From positions 1 to 19,534 of the forward strand of contig SFGF01000077.1 of the NCBI GenBank assembly GCA_004556655.1: 19,534 nt of DNA, written 5' to 3'. Both the position numbers and the translations under genes were made by a program. Shown one piece after another: positions 14,905 through 19,534 of the stretch (position 1 is the stretch's first letter; each line of letters starts with the position of its first letter). This DNA is from Lachnospiraceae bacterium. GTDB taxonomy: Bacteria; Bacillota; Clostridia; Lachnospirales; Lachnospiraceae. The notes under the pieces were generated by a model. The model worked only from the letters and a program-made list of their open reading frames with translations, had not been told where the DNA came from and did no database searches.

Positions 14905-15433
14905 TGTTTTCCTCCTTCCTCATTTCCTTTTTGATTTGTTTAAGCGCAGAACGCAATCGAGATTGAACTGTGCGAAGTGGCTGATTCACAATTTCGGAGA
15001 TTTCCCGAATTGTTAGGTCTTGTCCAAATCGCAGAAGCACAATTTCTTTTAATTCATCAGGCAGATTTCTAACGAGATGCCTCAGTTGTATATCTTCTAT
15101 TACTTCTTCAAATCCTTTTTCTTCATACAGGAACTCTATCTGAAGTTCCTCCAAAGAGGTATCTGTCAACCATTTCTTTCTTTTCAGATCAATACAAGTA
15201 TTTGAAGCAATCTGGTATAAAAACGATTTGAATTTTCCCTTGTGGATGTATCTATCCGAATATCGTATGACTTTCAAAAAGGTTTCTTGTGTTGCATCCT
15301 CCGCCAAAGAACGGTTAGGAGCGTGCCAGAGACAATAGCGCAAAATTTCAGGATAGTACGATGTTATCAATTCATCCAGCGCACTAAAGTCTCCCTGTTT
15401 AATTCTTAATATCAATTCATCTTCACGCGTCAA
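14891..15433 (-). CDS. ECF-type RNA polymerase sigma factor
   Basis: A 180-residue sigma factor. Region 2 covers about residues 18-88 (LDELITSYYPEILRYC, LAEDATQETFLKVIRY, FKSFLYQIASNTCIDLKRKK), and region 4 covers about 112-170 with the helix-turn-helix TIREISEIVNQPLRTVQSRLRSALKQIK. The preferred start is TTG 15433, with TAGGAGG seven bases upstream; an in-frame GTG at 15460 overlaps the promoter-proximal region and has no ribosome site. It is the first gene of a four-gene operon with a six-TM protein, ABC ATPase and permease. It probably responds to cell-envelope stress and activates its own operon. The stop lies inside the next gene. Confidence 0.85.
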   Translation of the reverse strand: MTREDELILRIKQGDFSALDELITSYYPEILRYCLWHAPNRSLAEDATQETFLKVIRYSDRYIHKGKFKSFLYQIASNTCIDLKRKKWLTDTSLEELQIEFLYEEKGFEEVIEDIQLRHLVRNLPDELKEIVLLRFGQDLTIREISEIVNQPLRTVQSRLRSALKQIKKEMRKEENNGEH

Positions 15434-15464
15434 GATAATTCCTCCTATGGGCGTCCCCACATAT

Positions 15465-15470
15465 ATTATA
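15465..15470 (-). promoter_or_regulatory. TATAAT box upstream of the ECF sigma operon
   Basis: A perfect TATAAT on the - strand lies 32 bases before the TTG start. No convincing sigma-A -35 box is seen at 16-18 bases (TCATTT at 17), so either the promoter is weak or its -35 region is read by the ECF sigma itself. The 100 bases further right, up to the element end, are AT-rich without other features. Confidence 0.35.
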
Positions 15471-15571
15471 ACGGATAAGCAATGCCCAAATGATTTAGTT
15501 TTTATGCTTTATCTCGAAAAAAGCTGATTTTAATAAAACGGAATAGTGAAGTAGCTGTCTGCTGTCTATTG

Positions 15572-15595
15572 CTGTTACTTTACCACACATGAGCA
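15572..15595 (-). repeat. right terminal inverted repeat and attR of the element
   Basis: Read inward on the - strand: TGCTCATGTGTG, GTAAAG, TAACAG; it matches the left end with two substitutions and a three-base gap. The proposed crossover dinucleotide is 15596-15597 (TT on the + strand). Outside lies GGCCCCAGGG, the right half of the rebuilt target. Joining the two ends of the element gives a near-palindrome centred on AA, as expected of a serine recombinase attachment site. Confidence 0.7.
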
Positions 15596-15597
15596 TT

Positions 15598-15658
15598 GGC
15601 CCCAGGGTTGTCATTTTAGCCGATGGGGTACCGGCTGCTTTTTTCCAATGGCATCCAT
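15598..15658 (-). pseudogene. 5' remnant of a maff2-like gene
   Basis: A good ribosome site (GGAGGAAAACA) precedes ATG 15658, which opens a 15-residue frame (MDAIGKKQPVPHRLK, stop at 15611-15613). The last 15 bases before the element end read DNPGA in another frame, the start of the DNPGAKSQG motif of Maff2-family proteins. The gene stands 54 bases after the coupling-protein remnant, which is the normal position of maff2 in Tn1549-like conjugative elements. The body of the gene is therefore probably deleted. Recognition of Maff2 is from memory of the motif. Confidence 0.45.
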
Positions 15659-15712
15659 TGTTTTCCTCCTTCCACTTTGCGACAACTTGTCGGGAAGCTG
15701 CCGGTTTACTTG

Positions 15713-16108
15713 TTACATCTCATAGACTTCCACCGTATCATCCGGCTTCAGCACGAGACTGGTGCTAAGATATTTTTCAATATCAAAGCGGTTCTTTTTG
15801 TCATCTGCCCAATATTCGCAAACTCATCAAGCAGTCAGCGCACATGGATCGGCAGCCTGCCGTCATATACATCGTCTGCCCGGTCACACAGCAAGTTAAA
15901 TAACTGCGTATACATCATGGATACCACGAAATTGAACGTATCGTCCGTATCAGAAATGATGACAAACAATGCTGTTTTCCTGTCTCCCAGCATATCCAGT
16001 TCCAATTCATCGTAGCTCATAAGCTCCCGTAGTTCCGCAATGTCAAATGGAGCAAGTCTTGCACCGCAGCTGATCAGGATTGATTTTGCTGTCTTTCCAG
16101 TAACAAAA
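15713..16108 (-). pseudogene. VirD4/TraG-type coupling protein remnant
   Basis: In one - strand frame from about 16108 the sequence reads TGKTAKSILISCGARLAPFD, then ELMSYDELELDMLGDRKTALFVIISDTDD, FNFVVSMMYTQLFNLLCDRADDVY and LPIHVR. A TGA at 15835-15837 replaces the expected Trp/Cys codon before LLDEFANIGQ. After NIGQ the sequence jumps, in another frame, to the normal C-terminus DKKNRFDIEKYLSTS to VEVYEM and TAA at 15713-15715. The central ATPase part between these (over 100 residues in relatives) and the whole N-terminus are missing. This is a decayed type IV coupling protein of a clostridial conjugative element, lying just outside the inserted mobilizable element. Confidence 0.85.
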
Positions 16109-16145
16109 TGTCAATAGTTTTTTCATCACTTTTTTCTAATAAAGC

Positions 16146-16183
16146 AAAAAAATAGAGCGTATAGATTATCCGACCATACACTC
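16146..16183 (-). terminator. intrinsic terminator after the 249-aa membrane protein gene
   Basis: On the - strand GAGTGTA (16183-16177) pairs with TACGCTC (16161-16155), with one G-T pair, and is followed after TA by seven T (16152-16146). It lies about 80 bases past the stop of the gene ending at 16263. The rest of 16109-16262 is AT-rich with no gene. Confidence 0.65.
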
Positions 16184-16262
16184 AATCTTTTTACCATTTA
16201 TTCTGTTTTCAATTCGACAAACTGGATTTTTCAAGTTGTTTATATAGAGAAAATAACATTTT

Positions 16263-17012
16263 TCATTGCAAAAATGATTGAATAGTATCTATAAACTCCC
16301 AAGAATTTGGCATTGTATAGGAATGATTATCTATGATGATTTCCCGCATGGAAGTGATAAAAATCGCTTTTGTATCTGCATTTTCTTCCACATTTAACAC
16401 TAAAATTTTATTTGGAAACCTATTCACAGTACCATCATCTTTGAACGAGGATAGATTTCTGTAATAACTATATTGATTTGAAGCAGATATCAAGTCTTCT
16501 TTTTCTTTTGGAGATAATACACCAAAAGCAGGTTCATCAATATAGGTATCACCACCAGCATCGATGCCTAATTCTTGTATTGATACTTGGATTTTTTCAG
16601 CATGTTCTACTAAATCAAACAACGGAAATGGTCTGAAGTATATAACAATAAGAATTATGAATAAGATTAATAAACACCCTTTTCCAACTTCTCCGACTGG
16701 AAATTTATCTATATTTCTTTGCTTTTTGATAATTAATAGTAGTTCAATACAATAAAAAAAACCAAGAATAATCAATCCAACATATAATACATAAATATTC
16801 CTTGATGACATACAATAAAAAAGTAAGATTCCCAAAAGGACACATCCTACAATTGTATATAGCATTCCATGTATCTTTATGAAATGCTCATTTAGATTAT
16901 ATTTCCGCAAAAGATTTTTCGACAAAATAGTTGGCTTACCGACTAAAAACTGATATATACCAAAGGAACAAAACAGAATCCCTAATAAGAACAAGTATAT
17001 CTTAAGAATCAT
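16263..17012 (-). CDS. membrane protein of unknown function (249 aa)
   Basis: A 249-residue protein with four hydrophobic segments: about 2-22, 47-68, 73-95 and 108-135 (GCLLILFIILIVIYF near 112-126). A soluble C-terminal domain of about 115 residues follows, probably outside the cell (QVSIQELGIDAGGDTYIDEP to the end). The start ATG 17012 has GGAGGAG five bases upstream; 19 upstream codons are open but have no ribosome site. A TATACT -10 box lies at 17034-17039. The family is not recognised. It is monocistronic, with its own promoter and terminator, and is AT-rich. It may be accessory cargo of the decayed conjugative element or a later acquisition. Confidence 0.75.
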   Translation of the reverse strand: MILKIYLFLLGILFCSFGIYQFLVGKPTILSKNLLRKYNLNEHFIKIHGMLYTIVGCVLLGILLFYCMSSRNIYVLYVGLIILGFFYCIELLLIIKKQRNIDKFPVGEVGKGCLLILFIILIVIYFRPFPLFDLVEHAEKIQVSIQELGIDAGGDTYIDEPAFGVLSPKEKEDLISASNQYSYYRNLSSFKDDGTVNRFPNKILVLNVEENADTKAIFITSMREIIIDNHSYTMPNSWEFIDTIQSFLQ

Positions 17013-17033
17013 AGCCACTCCTCCATATGGCTT

Positions 17034-17039
17034 AGTATA
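17034..17039 (-). promoter_or_regulatory. -10 box for the 249-aa membrane protein gene
   Basis: TATACT on the - strand, 22 bases upstream of the ATG. A TAGCAA segment 17 bases further upstream is a poor -35 match. The DNA from 17040 to 17190 is otherwise AT-rich and empty. Confidence 0.35.
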
Positions 17040-17190
17040 GCACTTCAGTGAGAAGTTTGCTATCATCATCTTGTAAAAAAAACGTAAATATGAATTTACA
17101 ATTCAACACCTTTCGATATAGATTCTTAACGCATATTACATTTTATTCATGATTTCCATGTTAATCGGTATCCATATTCTCCTTTGTTTA

Positions 17191-17355
17191 TCAAACTTTC
17201 TGCCGTCGGACTTCTGTAGCTAGCATCCGGTTGATTTTCTCCTGCATGGTCTCTCTTGCATCATCGCTGTAATGGAATCGGACAACATAGGTTGTCTGCC
17301 CGATCCTTTTTGTAAATGTATTGCTTTCCGTTTTCGGGTTCATAACCTGTCCCAT
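17191..17355 (-). CDS. TnpW-family small protein (second copy)
   Basis: A 54-residue protein beginning MGQVMNPKTESNTF, with the core FTKRIGQTTYVVRFHYSDDARETMQEKINRMLATE. This fits the short TnpW-family proteins of clostridial elements and differs strongly from the tnpW at 6187-6378. The start is ATG 17355, with AAAGGAG six bases upstream; the open frame extends 58 codons further upstream into sequence (SVGQMNRILAGNLADQ) that could be the tail of another, deleted gene. It probably belongs to the decayed host conjugative element. Downstream there is no clear terminator. Confidence 0.65.
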   Translation of the reverse strand: MGQVMNPKTESNTFTKRIGQTTYVVRFHYSDDARETMQEKINRMLATEVRRQKV

Positions 17356-17464
17356 AAGCTTCTCCTTTCTTTCATGTGATTTACTGGCGGGCAGGGTGGC
17401 AGACTGATCTGCCAAATTGCCTGCCAGTATTCTGTTCATTTGCCCGACAGAGAGAGGACAGTTA

Positions 17465-17797
17465 TTATCCCAGCCGGGACGGTATCCCGATCTGGAATTC
17501 TGTCTCTCCGTCAATGTCAAATTGCTCACCTAAATCCACTTTGGGTCTATAATAAAAACCCTGCTTTTTCAGCTCTTCTTCCAATAACAAAACATCTTCA
17601 AAATCATCAACTGCAATCGCAATATCAATAATCGGCTTCGCCTTTATAGAAGGAATTGATGTACTGCCAACATGCTGGATATCCTTAATTACAGCACCTA
17701 ATATCTCTTTTAAACGAAGAATCGTATTCTGTGCTTCTATTTCCCATGCCTGCGCATGTTCGCAGAGTTGAACTGTACCACGTTTTAAACCCAGCAT
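17465..17797 (-). pseudogene. GrpB/UPF0157-family protein, truncated
   Basis: Residues 1-92 match the N-terminal half of GrpB-family proteins: CEHAQAWEIEAQ, then the nucleotidyltransferase-like motif QHVGSTSIPSIKAKPIIDI at 41-59 and the KKQGFYYRPKVDLGEQ segment. After Gln92 the frame continues for 18 unrelated residues (FDIDGETEFQIGIPSRLG) and stops. The family is normally about 160-180 residues, so the second half is lost, apparently by fusion to the tail of a different gene. The start ATG 17797 has GAAGGA seven bases upstream. The short product may be made but is unlikely to be functional. Confidence 0.7.
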
Positions 17798-17983
17798 TTG
17801 CCATTCCTTCTTTCTTTTCCAATTTTTATTTCATCCATTTTCGCCCAATAATAGCCTTTCGCCAAACGATGTTCCTTCACTTCTAACAACCTATCCCTCT
17901 GGGTATATCAATTTCCTCGTATCCACTCTGCGGAAACAAACACACACATCTATTTTTACCGTTAATCGGCAGAAACCTTTGAT

Positions 17984-18031
17984 TTACTGGGCTTTTCTCG
18001 TGAGCAGAACAACCGTCTCCACATGCGGAAT
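17984..18031 (-). pseudogene. 3' end scar of an rlmD/rumA-like 23S rRNA methyltransferase gene
   Basis: On the - strand the last 15 codons read IPHVETVVLLTRKAQ and stop. PHVETVVLL is the typical C-terminus of RlmD/RumA-type 23S rRNA (uracil-C5) methyltransferases. A stop lies five codons upstream, so no more of the gene is here. The 3' end of this gene is a known integration site for ICEs, whose ends carry a copy of the target, so this is probably one attachment site (CATGTGGAGACGGTTGTT region). Confidence 0.6.
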
Positions 18032-18191
18032 CGTTTTTCACCGCTTTAACAGTATGCGAACCCGCATGGTTACTGGGTTTTTACATCCTTTGACATGTCG
18101 CTAACATCCGCAATCATAAGGTTAAGACATGGCGTACAGACCATTTGACTTTGTAAACGTGTGGCGGGTACGCCGATATTTTGTAACACTT

Positions 18192-18234
18192 TTATAATGC
18201 AAAATCATTATAAATACTGCTACCAAATTTGGTA
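18192..18234. repeat. two palindromes in the noncoding region
   Basis: TTATAATG (18192-18199) and CATTATAA (18206-18213) form a perfect eight-base inverted repeat with a six-base loop. Seven bases further is a perfect 14-base palindrome, TACCAAATTTGGTA (18221-18234). Both look like binding sites for a dimeric regulator or recombinase. Confidence 0.75.
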
Positions 18235-18306
18235 ATATATCGGTCCGCCGATTTGTTTTGGGCAGTTTTGTGAATGGCATTAACACCCTTTCAATGTCCA
18301 CTTTTA

Positions 18307-19428
18307 TTAAAACCGATATTTTCCTTTTCCATGTCCTGTTACAGGTACGATTACCTCACTATCAACCAACAGTTTTATTAACTTAGAAGCTCCTGATGGC
18401 TTTAATCCGGTAATCTCTTCTACTATCGTTCTTCCGAAACAATTTTCTTTTCCACATTTTGAAAATATTTCTACTGTATGATTTATTGTTTTTTCTGAAA
18501 TCGTATCCGAAAAAGAAAGTAATTTATTTCGAATGTCCACTTTTGTGCTTTCAGTGTCCACTTCTCCACTCTCAATATCCACTTTTGCACTTTCAATGTC
18601 CACTTCTGCAAACCTTCCACTAATGTGCATCGAACGATTATGAAGTTCATTCTTTTCATCCAACAATAAATTTCTTAAAAACATTTCCAAATACTCAGTT
18701 GTCTCATGAACACCATTTTTCAAATCGTTATAATTCGCCCTAACAAGTGCATTTCTAAAATACCATGCATTCTCCGCAAAAATATCGTTTGTTGCATCAA
18801 ATCCAAGTGTTCTAAGATACTTAATAAAAAATACTGCCGTAGTTCGTGTATTTCCTTCTCCGAATACATGTATCTGCCATAATCTTGATACAAAAAACGC
18901 CAGGTGGTGAATAATTTCTTCCATGCTCAAGTTTTTATAACTAAACTTCTTTTCCTCTGCAAAATCATAGTCCAGGGTTGCACGAAGTTCTGATGCACTT
19001 CCATAAAGAACCGTTGCTCCATTCAACACCCATTCTTTTTTTGTGATATTATAATCTCTCAGTTTTCCGGCATGTCCATAAATCCCAGCAAACAACTTTT
19101 TATGAATAGAGATATACTCATTCGGAGTAAAACTAAATGCTTTCTCCGATAAAATTTTTGCTATTCTAACAGCAACTTTGTCGGCCTCTTCCGTACGGTC
19201 TTCTGTATCTGCTTTTGGATTTTCTTCATAATACGTATTGAGAAGTTCCTGCGCTTCATCAATCGAAATATCACCTTCAATATTCTTTATTGCAGTATCA
19301 ATCAAATACTTCGAAGGCTTTAATCCATCCACTGCTTGAAGTCCGATAGCTGTATGCCAGGCGTAACCTTTGTCTCTTTTATTCGGTTCTGATTGTTTTA
19401 TATACTCTTTAAAAGGATCTTTATCCAT
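18307..19428 (-). CDS. Fic-family protein with VbhA-like N-terminus and winged-helix C-terminus
   Basis: A 373-residue protein. The N-terminus (about 22-65, AWHTAIGLQAVDGLKPS and IEGDISIDEAQELL) resembles VbhA-type Fic antitoxin segments. The Fic domain spans about 95-255, with the catalytic loop HVFGEGNTR at 187-195 (general form HxFx(D/E)GNxR; Pro is replaced by Val and the usual GNGR is GNTR). Residues 275-298 are a seven-residue tandem repeat (consensus xVDIESx, four copies), followed by a winged-helix-like domain (about 310-373). Fic proteins transfer AMP or related groups to targets. The start is ATG 19428, with GGGAGG upstream. It is the only gene at this end and is AT-rich; it may be part of an element or a defence/toxin locus. 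Confidence 0.85.
   Translation of the reverse strand: MDKDPFKEYIKQSEPNKRDKGYAWHTAIGLQAVDGLKPSKYLIDTAIKNIEGDISIDEAQELLNTYYEENPKADTEDRTEEADKVAVRIAKILSEKAFSFTPNEYISIHKKLFAGIYGHAGKLRDYNITKKEWVLNGATVLYGSASELRATLDYDFAEEKKFSYKNLSMEEIIHHLAFFVSRLWQIHVFGEGNTRTTAVFFIKYLRTLGFDATNDIFAENAWYFRNALVRANYNDLKNGVHETTEYLEMFLRNLLLDEKNELHNRSMHISGRFAEVDIESAKVDIESGEVDTESTKVDIRNKLLSFSDTISEKTINHTVEIFSKCGKENCFGRTIVEEITGLKPSGASKLIKLLVDSEVIVPVTGHGKGKYRF
18529..18606 (-). repeat. 21-base tandem repeat within the fic gene
   Basis: Four imperfect copies of a 21-base unit centred on AAAGTGGACATTGAAAGT encode the xVDIESx repeat. A further copy, AAAAGTGGACATTGAAAGG, lies at 18287-18305 just past the stop codon, outside the coding region. 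Confidence 0.8.
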
Positions 19429-19460
19429 CAAATTGCCTCCCTATTTAGTCAAGCCTTTTT

Positions 19461-19483
19461 TCCTTGAAAATCAAGGATTTTTT
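19461..19483. promoter_or_regulatory. palindrome upstream of the fic gene
   Basis: TCCTTGA (19461-19467) and TCAAGGA (19471-19477) form a perfect seven-base stem with a three-base loop; six T follow on the + strand. It is 33 bases upstream of the fic ATG. On the - strand no T-run follows, so it may be an operator for fic autoregulation or a terminator for + strand transcription from inside this region. Confidence 0.5.
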
Positions 19484-19534
19484 CAATATATCATCAATAA
19501 ATATCTCAGAAGAAGGAGCCCTAAAATGGACATT

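Larger units (their letters stand above)
3742..15597 (-). mobile_element. integrated mobilizable element, about 11.85 kb, serine-recombinase type
   Basis: Ends are proposed from near-identical terminal inverted repeats (3744-3770 and 15572-15595) flanked by a shared TT dinucleotide (AA on the - strand). Inside are, in - strand order, an ECF sigma/ABC cargo operon, an accessory sigma gene and HTH_16 gene, oriT-like region, mobC, relaxase, Cys-rich VLP, replisome organizer, DnaC-like ATPase, tnpW, a + strand cargo gene and a large serine recombinase next to the left end. This gene set resembles Tn4451-like and related mobilizable transposons of Clostridia. No type IV secretion genes are present, so transfer would need a helper. 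The backbone is clearly more GC-rich than the flanks and both cargoes. Frameshifts in the recombinase and accessory sigma suggest this copy is stranded. Confidence 0.75.
17798..18306. other. noncoding region with a gene scar and palindromes
   Basis: About 500 bases without a full gene. It contains a 3' scar of an rlmD-like gene (17984-18031), a possible stem AACCC/GGGTT at 18059-18079, and two strong palindromes at 18192-18234. It probably marks an end of a former integrative element. Confidence 0.5.

Noticed and set aside
3744..15595. GA crossover dinucleotide, as in Tn4451-type elements (GA occurs at 3748-3749 and 15591-15592)
   Set aside because: Joining the flanks through GA leaves about ten extra bases in the target and breaks the Maff2-like frame, whereas TT/AA gives a clean in-frame join and more symmetric att arms.
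18529..18606. Regular repeats in the fic gene considered as a CRISPR-like array
   Set aside because: Units are 21 bases without spacers and lie in frame in a coding region.

Overview
The window looks like a low-GC Firmicutes (Clostridia/Lachnospiraceae-type gut anaerobe) chromosome carrying nested, partly decayed mobile elements. Evidence is the strong AGGAGG ribosome sites, a LytTR/GHKL two-component pair, clostridial transposon families (TnpV, TnpW, CD1845-like, Cys-rich VLP, HTH_16) and a VirD4-type coupling-protein remnant. No rRNA, tRNA or CRISPR array was seen.

Layout. (1) 1-2330, + strand: an AgrA/AgrC-like LytTR response regulator and GHKL sensor kinase, closed by a hairpin. (2) 2404-3741, - strand: tnpV followed by small accessory genes of a conjugative element, preceded by what may be the 3' part of a maff2-like gene. 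(3) 3742-15597: an integrated element of about 11.85 kb, defined here by matching terminal inverted repeats at 3744-3770 and 15572-15595. Joining its flanks restores an in-frame Maff2-like motif. Its backbone, all on the - strand and GC-rich, runs from an accessory sigma gene and HTH_16 gene through an oriT-like region, mobC, a MOBP relaxase, a Cys-rich VLP gene, a replisome organizer, a DnaC-like ATPase and tnpW to a large serine recombinase. It carries two AT-richer cargoes: a lone + strand methyltransferase-family membrane protein gene (5618-6139), and at its right end an operon of ECF sigma factor, six-TM membrane protein, ABC ATPase and ABC permease (15433 to 11969). (4) 15598-16108: remnants of the host conjugative element, namely a maff2 5' scar and a VirD4/TraG coupling-protein pseudogene. 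(5) 16146-18031: a membrane protein gene of unknown function, a second tnpW, a truncated GrpB-family gene, and a scar of the 3' end of an rlmD/rumA-like rRNA methyltransferase gene, a known type of ICE attachment site. (6) 18307-19534: a Fic-family protein gene with an unusual internal repeat.

How it works together. Recombinase (excision/integration), relaxase plus MobC plus oriT (mobilization), and replisome organizer plus DnaC-like ATPase (probably replication of the excised form) make a typical mobilizable element that would borrow a conjugation pore from a helper. The recombinase has an internal deletion with frameshift and the accessory sigma gene has a one-base frameshift, so this copy is probably immobile unless helped in trans. 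The ECF sigma/ABC operon looks intact and is the most interesting cargo: probably a stress- or antimicrobial-responsive export or immunity module whose second gene may be an unrecognised anti-sigma factor. All family assignments are from reading the sequence; no database search was run.
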